Under the pieces are notes generated by a model that was not told the origin of the DNA, ran no database searches, and saw only the letters and a list, made by a program, of their open reading frames with translations. A stretch of 64,000 bases of DNA from Morchella semilibera (taxonomy: Eukaryota; Ascomycota; Pezizomycetes; Pezizales; Morchellaceae). Below are positions 1 to 13,145 of this stretch, piece after piece. The position numbers were made by a program, and so were the translations under genes. Within the stretch, counting starts at the first letter, position 1, and each line of letters starts with the position of its first letter. The stretch lies in NCBI GenBank assembly GCA_009192285.1, contig CM018610.1:186001-250000 (forward strand), in the 5' to 3' direction.

Positions 1-1965
1 GCTGAACCGAAAGGTAACGCGGGCTCCAGTCCCCTATTGAGCAAGAGTGCTCCTGTGAGCCCTGGCTTTACAGGTATTTTCAAGAATTTCTTTGTTTATG
101 TTGAAATTTGTACGTACGGAAACTGATATGCCCTTCTAGCTCCTTCTCCTCTCCCTTCACCAGCCGTCCCTGTTGTCGAGTCTATGGGTGAAGCCGGCGA
201 CCGAAGAAGCCGTGTCCATTTCATTGATTCTATTGAGATAATCCCAGGGTCACCGCCAGTCGAGTCTGGACTCCCCAATGCTCCTGTCGTCGCCGGCCAC
301 TCAGCAAAGGACAGTGTTAGCAGCATTGCCACTGTTATCAAGGCACCAGTTGTAGCTCTCCCACCTATCAATACCACAATGGAGGCTCCTGCAACTGGTA
401 GACGGCCCCACGGACGGACAAGGAGCAACTCGCAAACCTTGAACTTGCCAACTGCCGCATTGAGGGCTACTAGCGACCGACCTTCGACCGCAGGGGCTAT
501 ATTGTCGTCCCCTGTTCTCAAGACTGCCCCAGAGAACTTTCCTGAAACTACCCCTTCGCCTCAACACCCTGCTGCCGCTTCTCATTCTATTGACAGTGCC
601 CAAAGCTCACCGTCTACTCCGCCTCAAAAGAAGACCCATAAGAAGGCCCTTAGTGATTACTCACCGCTTGTTGGAAAGGCTCCTTTTAGCAAACATGAGA
701 GCATGTCTGCCGACGAACAAACTACCGACAAGAAAAAGAAGAAGAAGAAGAAGGGCAAGAAGCAAATCAAGAACTGGGCAGGTACAATTCTCGGAAAGGG
801 CAAAGGTCTCCGCCACACCACTAAGCGAGAGTCATTGAGAGCACCTACACCTCCAGTGCCTGGGTCAGAGAAGCAGGTGCCTGATGGGAGTGAGTGGGTT
901 ACTGCAGCATGGAACGAGAACTACGTTCTTATGGCCGTGGATGACTCGGTTCATCCTGCTTCCAGCACTGAGAGTATCGTCATTGCAGAGACTACAGAGG
1001 GTACCGTTATTGATTTGGACGCAGCTCTGAAGCCGTTCACAACGCCAGCCGGGCCTGCTGCTGCTGGATTCGCTGCGGCAAGGACAAGAAGAATGCATTC
1101 TGCGGTTGGGTTGAAGACAAACGGATACTTTCACCGACGAAGCGAAAGTATGCCAGAGATGACGCTCTTTTCTTTGGAGGAAGGGGATGATGATGGCCAC
1201 ATGGATGACGTATCCGAGGAGGACGAAAGCGAGGAAAGCGAGAGTGAGGACGAGGAAGGCAAAGGTGAGGGACTTGGCATTGGGATCAAAGTTGTTGACG
1301 AGGCCGATGGTGCGAGCTGGCAAGAGGGGAGTGAGGTGGAGTGGGGTTCTGAGGATGCTGGCGACGAGAGGAGCATGAGGAGGAACAGTGAGCCTGAAAG
1401 CGAGGATTCATGGAAGGCACACCGAGCGTCGTTGTCGGTATCTGTTGCCACAGTCAGGGCTGTTCGCAGTAACTCTTCGATGAACTCATCAACCACAGAC
1501 TCTAATGTGGAGAGAGTTTCACCACGTAAGGGTGCCCCAGCTGACATCATTACATCTTCCTCTGTCCCCACTGTTACCGGATCAAGCCCTTTCCTTTGCC
1601 CGCACCCCTTAACGAACCCCCCTGATTCTCCTCTTACATTTGTCACCGCAACATCAAACCCCAACACACCAGTCATCTCAGATTTTGCCACAGATGAATA
1701 CGCCGACTCTGCGACAAGCTTTGACATCTACTCAGACTTCCTTGGCGAGCCTGGCCCAGAGATGAGGATGAGTGTGGACGATGTCCCTAGTCTCACTAGC
1801 TCATCAAGCACAATGACTATGAGTGGCATCTACCACAACATGCCTGCAACACCGGCTTCAGGAAGTGTAGGCAGCCTGCCCATACCACCAGTAAAAGAAG
1901 GGAAGGAAAAGAAGGAAGGAAAATCAAAAAGGTGGAGCAAAGTGTTCACCTTCTGGAGAAAATAA
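1..1965 (+). CDS. Ser/Pro-rich low-complexity protein, 5'-truncated by window edge, 2 exons visible
   Basis: An open frame runs from base 1 to 73, is interrupted by an intron at 74-139 (GTATTT donor, CTGAT branch, TTCTAG acceptor), and resumes in phase at 140, ending at TAA 1963-1965. About 632 residues are visible and no start codon is seen, so the gene begins outside the window. The protein is rich in Ser, Pro and Thr, with a run of eight lysines followed by a KQIKNWAGTILGKGKG segment, an acidic Glu/Ser stretch in the middle (around 1198-1260) and a basic aromatic tail ending KRWSKVFTFWRK. No enzyme domain, signal peptide or membrane segment is visible. The composition suggests a largely disordered protein. 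The basic patch and C-terminal tail are the likely conserved parts. I do not recognise the family. That it is a real gene is well supported by the long frame and the clean splice junction. Confidence 0.75.
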
Positions 1966-4900
1966 TTTCCTGTTTATTTCTTCTCTATTGCTTGTTGATT
2001 CATCCTTGATATTATTATTGGGGAGTTGTATATTTACTGCCAGTTATCTTCTTCCTTGCAGATTCAGTGTTTTCATTTCATAACGTCTTTGGAAGCAAGA
2101 TCTGTGGTTATATTTTAGCTGGTTCTTTTTTCTCTTTACTTATTTTTTGGGATTTCTCTGGGCTTGCTTTTGTTGCTATATTATCTTTTTTTATTCCTAT
2201 ACTTCTTGCTCCTATTTACTTGGAGTTGATGGGCCACTTTCCCCGCGCGAACCATACTTGATACATACAAAACATCATAACATAACGTACCTGCCTCTAC
2301 CTACCACCTCAACGGACCTTACTTTGTGCACTCGGAAATCAACCATCCCTTGGAAGATTTACACAACCCACCCGGGTGCCCAGGCCACACTCATCCATCT
2401 CAAAAGAAAACAGGATAGCGGGGAGAGGCGTTAGTCAATGTCGAAAAGAGTGGAGAAATGCATTAGTGAGGGGAATAGATGTCAACTATTTTTGTGTTTT
2501 TTTTTTTTTTTGCTTTCTTGCTTGATTTGGTCCATTTTTTCTTTTTGTCTTTTGCTTTTCGGGTGCGATATCCACCTTGTTGGGGAATGGACACGGGATG
2601 GGAATGGGATTGGGATTAGGGGGGTCTGTGGGTTGTTCTGGTCGGTCGGGACGGGTTAGGTTCTCTTTACTTTCATTGTCGGGTTTTTCTGGGCTATTTT
2701 CTTGCTTTTTCTTTCGCTTTCTTTTGGGCTACGGCTACTACGGCTATGGCGGGCTGAATCGACTCCCGTTTATACAATCACATATACACATTCATTCGCA
2801 CTCAATTGCTATCACGCTCATTTTCTCTTTCCTTTTAAGTTACATTTAAATTCTCTGCATTGAACCACCACGCTCCTTTCTAGTATTATTTCTGTTATTT
2901 CTTTTCTTTTTTGATTTTATCTGCATACTGTGTGATATATATACTATTGAAAAAAAATGTCTTGTATTTGATCCTGTATTCGATCCTGTACCTCTATCTA
3001 TATCATAACCATATCCCTATCCACCTATTGCTGTATTCGATTTGCCGTATATATTCTAGCTGACTGTTATACCCTGCCGGAATTGCTCATTTGGAGTGTT
3101 TTGTATCATTATTTCTTGTTTCCTTTGGGGGTGCGGGAGAATTTCATAGAAAAGAAAAAGGTGTCGTTAGGACAGGTATAAGGTTCCAGTTGTTTTTTCC
3201 CTTTCCTCTATATGGGTCTCTGGAAATCGGTGGGATTTGGGTGGGCTGGGGGATCATGCATCGGGAATTAACGGGGTATTACATGTACATATCTCCTTTC
3301 TTTTTCTCTACTCCTTCGTTCATATCTCACGGCTGGCTGTACATATATGGGAATATTAGGTTACATCATACCACTCAACTTCATCTTTCTCGGTTCTTAA
3401 TAGCTTTGCTTGTTCGCTTCTAGCTGCTTAATTTTTTAGTCTCTACAGTTATTTTTCACGATTTTTTTTTTTTTGGGGGGGGTCTAAAACTGTTATTGTG
3501 TTATTGTTAACGACTTTACCATATAGTCGTTTTTTCCCACTTCCACACCTCATGGACTGCACCTCCTCCTGCGCGACTGTTATTGTTACAGTCACACGAG
3601 TGATTTCCAGTGACCTCGATGCTGCTGTACAACATCGCTATCTGTAACAAGTGGAAAATAAAGCCACCGCAGCAATGTCTCAGACAGGAAACGTTATTAC
3701 ATGCTGCTGTGTCCAACAATCGAATATACTCCTGTCTGCCAGCACCCGGCCTTACAGAGCACAAACCACAAAAAGTATATCGCGATATCGAGACGGGAGC
3801 CAGCATCGATTCCCGACGTTACCCCCAAAGACAACGTTCTGGTAGGGTAAGTAGGTAGGTTCTGAAAAGACTAGCTAGCAAATACACACACACATATGCA
3901 TATATGGGGCATCTTGGTGCGCCGTGGGACACAGATATGCGGCTTTCCCCACGATTTGGTAGTTTCGGGTTCCGTTATCGGGGCCATGTTATCTCGCGCT
4001 ACCCCGCTCACGCCTAAATGGCGTGTGAAACCACGATGCGCGATGTCTCAGGAGTTAATATTCCGGGTTGTTCCCCGTCCGGGGCGAGGAAAGGGATCTG
4101 GGTTGGGACGTGGATCTTGATATTGGGGATATATTTGAGGGGGGGGCAGTGTTCTTTTGTTTTCTGGGCTTTGTTTCATCTACTGTAGCACGCGAAGACT
4201 TCCTTGGGATCCGGAAGTATGTACGTAGGTGTGTACGTATATGGATGCCTAGCTCTTGGAAGTGTGGTAATTTAGGAGGGTGGTGAGTGGCGGGATATTA
4301 ATTGGGTTTGGTAGCATTGGTCAATGATCCTGTAACAAATGTATCCCTTACGCTGTTAAAGCTGCCAACTTTGCCAAGTTTGATGTCTCAATTCTGTGGC
4401 TTGGGTGCGAGAATTCCGCTGTGCTACCACGTCCCAATGTTGGCAGCACTTAAGTAACTTAAGGGATACAGCTAGGTCATGGCGGCGGTGAAGGTGGGAG
4501 TAGTACTTGGATAAACCCTTGAAAATTAGTATTAGATGTATATAGTACCTCATGAGTGTAGTATAGTTAGTATTTTATAGGCCGACATCAAAAGTTAAAA
4601 GAAAAGGCTATGTGTTCTTAACTCTTAACTATGTATACAGAAATGACTAAAACCTAAATATTATCTTTTATCGGGTTAAACTAATGCTCCAAATTTGGTG
4701 CCTACAACCATTGAATCCTAATAGGTATGTAAATCGCACAAGTTATTGCTCCCAAAATACCTCCCCACTGATAACGGTTTTTTACTTGCCCTGACCCAGT
4801 CAGCACAGCCCAGTTTACACGTGCATTATATTCAGGTACGAACCAACAACTACGATTATTTGGTACTCTCAACAATTGGCCCATTGCCAATTCTTTTCCG

Positions 4901-6991
4901 TACTGGTGTCGGAGTCCGTGCTCCCCTCCGTAAATACCGACACGTGGGACGGGCACCGTCCACAACCCTGATCCTGGGATGTCACGAATCTGTGGAGGTC
5001 AGAGCCATATGGGCATCCTGATGGGTAGATATTGTGAGTTGGTTTTGATTCGCGAGGTCATTCTTGACCTTACGTTGGTTGGTGGTTGCGTAGAACAGGC
5101 GGATCGGAAATGACCAACCAGTCAGAAACAACGACGAGTGATATCTCATGACTAAGTCTCTGAGCCACCCCAAAAGATGATCAAATAGATCTAATCTCTT
5201 CGAGCACGCACGTGATATCCAATCACATAGGAGTTCTTTTTTTTTGTCAATTACGGGCCTAGATGTTTATTCCACCCTCCCTATTTCTTGGTTGGTGTTT
5301 GAGGCAGGTCCCTGCTATTTGTGGAGCTTTCTTGAACTAGCTTACCCTTGTTATTGTTTTGATTTCCCATGTCTGGTACCTACGTACCCTCCCGTACCTT
5401 ACTCACTTCGAGACATGTTGCGGTTCCCACTTCTCAAACTCGCAAAGTCAGCGGTAGGCACCAGAGCGACTGGGCTGTTTCTCGGATGGCGGATCCTTGC
5501 TGTGGGATCTAAACATTCGACAGCTCTACCCCTGATCGGCCCTGGCCCCATCTCGAACTCGATATCTATAGCTATATCGATGTGTATATCCACTCTGCGT
5601 ACCTGCCGCCGGAAAGCAAACAAAAGGGTTACTCCAATTGGCCAATGGTGTTGTTGTAAACATTGAATTCATCCCATCTGCCCCTCATCCCTCCCTCCTC
5701 ACCCGTGCCGCCACCGATAAGCAAACAACTCCAGGACACAAATCTGCACTTTTTATTTCTCTCCTGCTGCGCTTCGGCAGTTTTGCTTCGTTGTTTTGTT
5801 ATTTTGTTATTTTGCCAGTGGGCGGCACAAAAAAACGGTTTTTACTTTGTTTGATGTGGGTGCAGGTTGCAATTTTACCATGCAAACAAACAAGATATTT
5901 TCCCGACCGGAAACGCCTTTTTTGTGGTACCTTATGACGGACATGTCTTGCAGCTTGTGTTCTGGGTGGATACTTAAGTCTACGTGAGGATCCGAAGCTA
6001 CAGGCAGAGGTGGGCATGAGGAGATCCGATATGATCTATGATGGCCATCTCCTGTGATGACATTGTTTACTATTTACGTTCTCATCGGGCAGAAACTGAA
6101 CACGCTGAGATGGGACGGGAACAGGAACGGCGGTGGGTAAACGAGTAGAGTAGAGAGCACTTAGAAGGAAAAGGTTAGTGGGGTACCGTTCCTTGGGTTA
6201 TGATGTGCGGGGTGATAATATGGAGAACATAGAGGTTGATAGGTGAAAATGATATGGAGCAGCTCATTTACAAACGCAGGGTCTACGGGCAGCTGTAGTA
6301 CCACGACGAATGGGAACCGATACCAGCATGTCCACAGGGGGTGAGGAGGCAGAACAGCACACGACGAGAAGACTCCCCTGAAGAGAAGGAGGCGGGTGTG
6401 GCTGGGGCAATGTTTTTTGTGTGTTGTTATTGTTTTGATACGGGATCTCCACTTTTGATTCATCAGTCGAGGTCTCAGCTTCGCTTTATCGGCCAAAAAA
6501 GGGGGTCGGTGTTGCTCCAGCAACATCTTGTTGTGACCGCCTAATGTGGTGCCAAGAAATAAGTTCAAAACAAACACAACTGTGAGCCAGCGACGCTAAA
6601 ATGGGAAATGCTGCCCTCCGTCTTCAAGGTCCCTCTCTTTCCTCAACATCTACTTCGACAACATCCTCATCGATACAATTAACTAACAGTTTGGCAGCAG
6701 CAGAGCGTTTCTCTCCCCCCCTCCTTCCCCCTCCCCTTCTCTTCCCCATTTTTCTATCCAAGCGCTTTTTTTTTTTTGTCGCTTGTCTTTCCACTGTCTC
6801 TGTCGTGTATCCCTCCCTTCATCACTGTAAGGGCCTGGTTGAGAACAGCTGCTGCCTTGGAAGATCAAATTTCTTCTTATCCTTAGTTCCCTAAAACTAT
6901 CGTCAATATCCCCAGCATCGCTCATAAGAGCTACTTGTAATAGAGTCTACAACAAATCTACAGTAGCAAATCTACAAGGCCGAACACTATC
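1966..6991. other. Intergenic region with 3' UTR of the Ser-rich gene and 5' leader of CDC14
   Basis: About 5 kb without a supportable gene. The left part is T-rich, typical of fungal 3' untranslated DNA, with long T runs (around 2500 and 3465) and a T-to-G homopolymer junction at 3463-3482. The right end (about 6600-6991) is pyrimidine-rich, like a transcribed leader. Open frames here are short, overlap on both strands and match nothing I know. It holds one TACATGTA palindrome (3280) and two copies of the spaced TCAT-N4-TATCACTCGG motif (3597 and 5134). Confidence 0.6.
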
Positions 6992-9076
6992 ATGTCTCCT
7001 CCTGCCGTTTACGGGAATGTCATAGAGTACATCGCTGGTAAATTTGACCCCTCTGTCGCATTGTCCGTGCGAGAACCTCTCTGAAAATCTTTTTTTTCTT
7101 GTTTTACTAAAATCGCCTAAAGATCGTCTCTATCTTGCTTCTTATACTTCGCCGCCAACTTCGACTACTCCTTTTCCGCCTCCTGCTATTCCGGATCCTC
7201 ACAAGACAACATCCCAGCACGTGCCCTCTCATATCTCTAGGACCGCACATAAGCGTAACAAGAGCGCCGTTGTAAACTCGAGCGGCCTCAAGCCTGTTTA
7301 CTTCACTGTTGACGATGCTCTCCTGTACAATGCATTCCACCATGACTTTGGCCCACTCCACATTGGCCACCTTTACAGATTTGCAGTGACTTTGCACGAT
7401 ATCCTGGGGGACCCAAAGAACGAGGGGCGGGTTGTTGTTTTCTGGAGCAGGCCGGATGGAAGAGCTAGAGGAAACGCGGGATGCTTGTTGGCGTGCTATA
7501 TGGTGAGTTTTATTTGTTGACATTCATCCGAATCTCAGGTCTTGGCTAGCACCGGGGGATGAGGCTGATTCGAATTTTTTCTCTCTCGTTAGGTTTTGGT
7601 GCAATCATGGCCTCCTCATTTGGCGTTGTCACCTTTGGCGCAGTGCGACCCACCACTCATGCCATTCCGTGATGCTGGATACTCGCAGGCAGATTTCGTC
7701 TTGAACGTTCAGGATGTTGTCTACGGTGTCTGGAAAGCCAAGGAGAAGGGTATTGTCAACTTGAGGGAATTTGGATTGGATGAGTATGTTTATCTTGGAT
7801 GAATTGCACATAGCCGTAGATTCTGACTTGCCGGGCTAGGTATGAAAAATTCGAGCGGGTGGACATGGGTGATTTTAACTGGGTGTCGCCCAATTTTCTC
7901 GCTTTTGCGTCTCCGCAATATGCCCTGCCACCACCGCACAAGGAACAGCCCTTCATCCCGACGAACCACGATGAGATTTTGGCTTCCGGACTACCGACCC
8001 CGTTCAGGAACGTTCTTGAGCACTTCCACACCCGCGATATTGGTCTTGTCGTGCGATTGAATTCGCATCTTTACCCTGCCGAGTACTTCACTGCTCTCGG
8101 CATAACTCACATTGATATGATCTTTGACGATGGAACTTGCCCGCCTCTCAACTTAGTGCGAAAATTTATCAACATGGCTCATAACATGATTACTGTCCAT
8201 GGGAAGCACATTGCCGTTCATTGTAAAGCGGGTCTTGGAAGAACTGGTTGTCTTATCGGGGCTTATCTTATCTACCGATATGGATTCACCGCAAATGAAG
8301 TCATTGCCTATATGCGTTTTATGCGACCTGGAATGGTTGTTGGACCCCAGCAGCATTGGCTTCATCTCAACCAAGGTGATTTCCGACAATGGTGGTTCGA
8401 GGACACCATCATGCAGGCTGCACTTGAGAAGCAGGCGATGCAGTTGGCGCCTTTAAGGACACCAACGAAGGGCAAGAGGGTTTTGTCAGGAACCACACCA
8501 ACAAAGCGCAGCGTACTGGGCGAAATGGCCGCCAATGAGACCACTTCTCAACAGATTCTTCCGGCACCAACTCCAGGTCAGCCAAGAAAGGGGAGTTCTC
8601 GCTATGCTACAACCACCGGGTCTCGGAGAGAGCGACCATCCAGCAACACCCCTCAGCAACCTGACTCAATCGAGATTCACCAAGATGGTGACGAGAATGA
8701 GTCTGTTAGCGCTTCACCCATCCGCCGAAAAAAGTCGTCCACGATAAAAATGATTGAAGCAGAGCCGGAGCCAGCCGCCGCCGCCGATGGAACACATATG
8801 AGTGAGGAGGAGTACCTGCTCCGCCAGTATCGAAGAACTACGTCCAAGAGCCCGGGTGGAAAGAGAAGTGTTTCATACACCACGACCACGACCACTACCG
8901 TCTCCCACACCGTCACTCCCCCAAGTATTTCCCCAGCAGAAAAGACAGCGCAGCGGAACGGTAATGGTATTGGCATCAAGGTTCGAAGCTCTCCAAGGCG
9001 AGGGGCCGTCACAGCTGCTGGTGTAAGAAAGGCTAGTGGGCGCGTTGTCAGCGGTGGGCCACCAAAAGGAACATAG
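6992..9076 (+). CDS. cdc14: CDC14-family dual-specificity protein phosphatase, 4 exons
   Basis: Exons are 6992-7037, 7123-7502, 7593-7783 and 7840-9076, giving 617 residues. All junctions are GT-AG, and the first intron carries a TACTAA-type branch. The start MSPPAVYGNVIEYIAG leads directly into DRLYLASYTSPP, the usual fungal CDC14 N-terminus, so this 46-nt first exon is well supported. The N-terminal DSPn half includes PVYFTVDDALLYNAFHHDFG. The catalytic half has the signature HCKAGLGRTG with the nucleophile Cys at residue 334, the Arg six residues on, and an upstream FDDGTCPP loop that should supply the acid Asp. The C-terminal 200 residues are a Ser/Thr/Arg-rich disordered tail, as in other family members. 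CDC14 phosphatases reverse CDK phosphorylation at mitotic exit, cytokinesis and septation, moving between nucleolus, nucleus and septum or spindle poles. The length fits the fungal family. Confidence 0.96.
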
Positions 9077-10157
9077 AGCCCTTCAATAATTGTATGAGTG
9101 TGGCACTGGAAAATTGGATTTAGTGGGTTCGCTCTCTCAATGCATTTTTTTTTGCTTTGATTATGACTTGGTGTTCATGAGTTTTTTTGACTTGCAACTC
9201 GACAGCCGCATACGCGGTTCTTCTATTCTTGTATTTGTTAATTTTCCCACCTCCTTTTACTTTGCACCTTTTTCCTTCTTGCTGCCCTCTCATTATTATG
9301 ATATCTACGATTGACCTGCTTGTTTATGAGTCTCTGTCTTGTGTTTATGTACCTGGTTCTTTCCTTTTTTTTTTTCTTCCTTCTCCTTTTTCTCTTCTAC
9401 AGAACAGATATTCTACTATTAGCTTTTTCTTTTTCACGACCGGGGAGGGGGAGTGGGGTGGGGCAGAGGGTTAGTGGAGTGGGCGAGAAAAAGAGAAGGA
9501 GACCCCGCGCCTCGATAAACTTGACTCGAAATATTTGGGCAAGAGGACCGAGTGTGGGGCCGTTATTTTTGAACTTTTTTTTTTCCTTGTGTGTGTCTTT
9601 GCTGCGCTGTAATGTGGGATATTATTATCTTTATGTGTGAACGAGTATTTTTTTTTTTTTTGGTGGGGGGTGGTGAGGGGAGCTGGGGAGTCGAATCTTC
9701 CTTGCAACCCTTTTTTTTTTTTCGCGGGGTATATATTTTCTTGCTTTCTTTGACTAGTGTTCTATATACTTACCTGCCTGCTGACACTAATAGTGGTTGG
9801 CGAGTGGTTGGCGGAAAAGAGGGAAATATACAATGGAAAAAAAGTAAACCGCATTTCTTACACTTTGTGCTTAGTTAATGGTATAGTAGGGGTGAAGAGG
9901 GGTGAAGAGACAGGATGGTGGAGAAGAGGCACAGTCTCATCTCGAGTAAGTTGAGTTGGTTTGGTTCTGAATTCTTGTCCTGGCCCGCCTTATCCTTTAT
10001 CTGTGTTTTAGAGGAGATGAGATGAGATGTCAGGGGATAAGGATCGGTGCCTGATCGAATCCAATGCAATGGTGCGGGGGAGGAGGCGGCACACGTGCTG
10101 CTGGCTGGGGTTGCAATGGGGGCGAGCGAACGAACGGGTGGGGTTGGGTTGGTTGGA

Positions 10158-10175
10158 TCATAGAGTATCACTCGG
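10158..10175 (+). repeat. Dispersed 18-bp spaced motif, near-perfect copy
   Basis: Reads TCAT-AGAG-TATCACTCGG, an exact match to the consensus on the plus strand, preceded by GGA. It lies in the spacer downstream of CDC14. No gene overlaps it. Confidence 0.6.
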
Positions 10176-11756
10176 GGCAAGGGACGTGGGGGCTGCATGG
10201 GGGGACTGATGGGTAATTGGGTAGGTTGAGTGATGTATGGGCGGTAGGTGAGATTGTTTTGTTTAGAAGTGGTTTGGGGGTGATTGGTGGAGTTTTAGCA
10301 TCTGCAGATGGAGATGTGAGAGAGTAATTGGTGGTGTTGGTATTGGTGCGGCGCTGATGCTAGTTTCATTAGCAGTCTAGTATGCACGACCGTATATAGA
10401 CGCCTGTGGTTGATGCATGAGTTGTTTTGTACGTATCCTGGCTGGTGCGTTGTTAGATATACGTGGATCTATATCAGGTAGAGCTATGAAACTCTCCCGT
10501 ATTACATCGAGGAGGAGGAGGGGGGGGAAAGTTTTTCGAATCCATAACTCGTAATCTCTAATACCCGCGTTAGTATTTTCTAGTCTTTGGGCGTTTGATT
10601 GATACCATTGCTCAACGTCAACCATTTATAGCCACGCAGGGGGTAAGAGTTAGCCCCTAAGATCATGAACATAACGTAGCTACAACTAGCTTCTTAGGAC
10701 CGGAGGAGTTAATACTCGAGAGGATTGAAAGCCCCCCCCCCTCGCCAGCAAGCTTGTTACTCCCAGGTAAATATTTAAAACCAACATCTACACAGTGGCA
10801 ACAGTCCACCAGTATCGTAGGTTCGGTGCCAGGTGGTGGTGTTGTGTTGTCAGTGGCTAAACCGTTGGGGTGATTTTTGCGTGTTGTTGTGTCATTGGTG
10901 TCATTGGTGGACAGGATGTGTTGATTGGAGAGAGAGGGCAGCGAGGGTCCGGCTGGGTGGTGGGTTTTTGTTGTTGTGGGCTTGGCGGTGTAGACTGTGG
11001 GTGGGGGATAGGTGGGATGGCTGTAGATGGAGGGGGTGGAGAGGATAGAATGGTGGAAAGGGACTGCATAGGCAGCAGCTACGCCCGCAGAGCACATCTA
11101 GAACGGGATACCCTTATAGTCTAAAGGAAGACCTACAATACAACAAAGTAACATCTTCGCAAGCAACCAGCTCAACGCCCCCAAACCCCCTACACAGCTT
11201 TGCTCGCGATCGGTTTGTCTTGAGGGAGTTATTACTGGCTAGTATTTATATGGTGTGTCTTAGCCAGCTAGGCGGACTGGAGGAAGTGATTTTATAGGTT
11301 TTTGGGAGACATGTGCTATCGATATATCATAGTTATCCTCCTTTCTTCCTACAGAGATCTTCATCCATGGCCCGCCTATTTGTTTAAACAGTAATGCCAA
11401 CTCAGTCATTTGCATGCATGTATGGGGTACATATAAATAAATAACTCAGTCACTTGAGCCGTAAATCCGGGGTGCAGATGGTAACTTGATCTCTCCACAT
11501 AAGTGGCCCTTTATAAATCCGTTATAACAATGCCCTAAAGTGCCCATGGGCAAACAAACCACGTCTCTATATATATATCCGGCACGAGAAGAAACTAGGA
11601 GGTGAGTGGGGGCGGTGATATTTTAAACCGAGGAAGAGCCCACACAATGATACCCGTTAAAACTCTATAGGAAGCCATGAACGTAATAATAATAGCTCCT
11701 AGTGGAACTGTTTTAATATAAGGCCCCCGGATGGCGCGTCGCTGGCTAGCCAAAAG

Positions 11757-11774
11757 CCGAGTGATGATATATGA
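11757..11774 (-). repeat. Dispersed 18-bp spaced motif, upstream of Sde2
   Basis: On the minus strand it reads TCAT-ATAT-CATCACTCGG, one base off consensus. It is the copy closest to a start codon (ATG at 11902), so it is a candidate promoter element if the motif is regulatory. Confidence 0.55.
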
Positions 11775-11901
11775 CTGCCAAGGTACCCGCCTTGGCAAAC
11801 ATTGCCACACCCGAAAGCTGTCATCCACATCTTCACTCTCACCACTATACACAAGCAAGAAACTACAACTAACCTCCTAAACCACTACCAAAAAACAAAC
11901 C

Positions 11902-12782
11902 ATGGCGACCACAATCAATGCCCTCCTCACCACCTTTCCCGGCCTCCCCAACTACAACCTCCCTCTCTCATCCACAACCTCCATCAGCGCCCTCCACAGC
12001 GCCCTCCACTCCCTCCTCCCCCCCACCACCTCCCGCCTCCTTCTCACAACCGTCTCTGGCACAGCTCTCTCCGCGCACTCCACCTTACCACTCTCAACTC
12101 TCACCAATGGCGCACCTTTCCTCTCCCTGCGTCTCAGCATCCCCTCCTCGGTGGCAAAGGAGGTTTCGGCTCCCAGCTCCGCGCCGCCGGTGGGCGCATG
12201 AGCTCACGCAAGAAGCGCGGCCAGCAAGAAAACAACGACTCGTGTCGAAACCTGGACGGGCGGCGCATGCGCACCGTGAAGGAGGCTAAGGCGCTCGCGG
12301 CATACCTCGAGATCAAGCCAGACATGGAGCGCAAGGAGCGCGAGAAGCGGCGCGAGAGGGCAATGAAGATCATTGAGGCTGCCGAGAGGAAGGAGGACGG
12401 AAAAGGGAAGAGATTCGAGGATGTTAAGTGGCTGGAGGAGACGGAGGAGGAGAGGGAGAGGACTAGAATCGCTGTCGAGAGGGCGATGAGGGAGGGGTTC
12501 ACGGACCGAACCTTTAAGGGCGAGGGAAGCTCTGGGAGTGGTAGTGACGAGGATGACGAAGAGGAGAGTGATGATGAGGGATCGGGGCCGGGCTCTGGTT
12601 CGGCGTCTGCGGGGAAGAAGGCTGCTCCGAGGTTCGCTGGATGGGACGAGGATGACGAGTTCATGAGCTCGGATGACGAGGAGGAAGACGAAGACAAGGG
12701 GATGGAGGACATCCAGGAGGAAGACGAGGAGGAAGAGGAGGAGGAGTATGAGGGCAAAGGAAAGGGGAAGGCCAATGCTTAA
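11902..12782 (+). CDS. sde2: Sde2-family ubiquitin-fold splicing/telomere protein, with an apparent frame break
   Basis: The N-terminal reading (ATG 11902, context ACCATGG) gives a ubiquitin-like domain of about 80 residues ending FLSLRLSIP. The frame then changes at the CCCC run 12141-12144, and the downstream frame opens with [17 protein letters not shown], the hallmark Sde2 junction. In Sde2 the ubiquitin-like part is cleaved after Gly-Gly to expose a Lys-starting C-terminal fragment that joins the spliceosome and supports splicing of selected introns and telomeric silencing (fission yeast) or replication-stress responses (human). After the junction come [22 protein letters not shown], a charged helical segment and a very acidic tail. 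One missing C would join the two frames into about 293 residues. There is no room for an intron. A sequencing or assembly indel is the simplest explanation; a real mutation or a frameshift event is possible. Identity is sure, the exact frame is not. Confidence 0.9.
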
Positions 12783-13145
12783 GCCCACCTAGGAACGAAT
12801 TTGGGAAATGGCGTTTGTGGGCAATCGGGAAAATAAATTGTATGTTCTTCATTAGCACCTTAGATACTAGCTCACCGTGTTATTAATATTATCGAGCTTT
12901 CCTTTCCTTTCTTTTATAATATTAGTTTTCAGTGATCAATGGCAATAAAAATCGGCTATTTTTACTCAACTAAAGTTTCAATAATCAATATCAAAGAATA
13001 CAAAATATCAGACCACCCATAGAATAAAGGGGTGATTAGTAATACCTTATCCACTACCACTCATCTTTGCATCCATATCCACTCTATCTAGAACCCACAA
13101 TTAGCCATATATAAAACCCACCTCTACCACCCCTTGCTTCAACCG

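Larger units (their letters stand above)
9077..11901. other. Intergenic region between CDC14 and Sde2
   Basis: About 2.8 kb with no confident gene. The first 700 bases are T-rich with several poly-T and G-rich runs, consistent with CDC14 3' UTR. A minus-strand frame at 10663-11097 (144 codons, Thr/Pro-rich, ATG at 11097) overlaps plus-strand frames of equal quality and matches nothing I know, so I do not call it. A C10 run lies at 10732-10741. Two copies of the spaced dispersed motif occur at 10158 and 11757, the latter about 145 bp upstream of the Sde2 start. Confidence 0.5.

Noticed and set aside
10663-11097. 144-codon minus-strand Thr/Pro-rich frame
   Set aside because: Overlapping frames of similar length exist on the other strand, composition follows the local C-rich DNA, and no domain or splice partner is visible.
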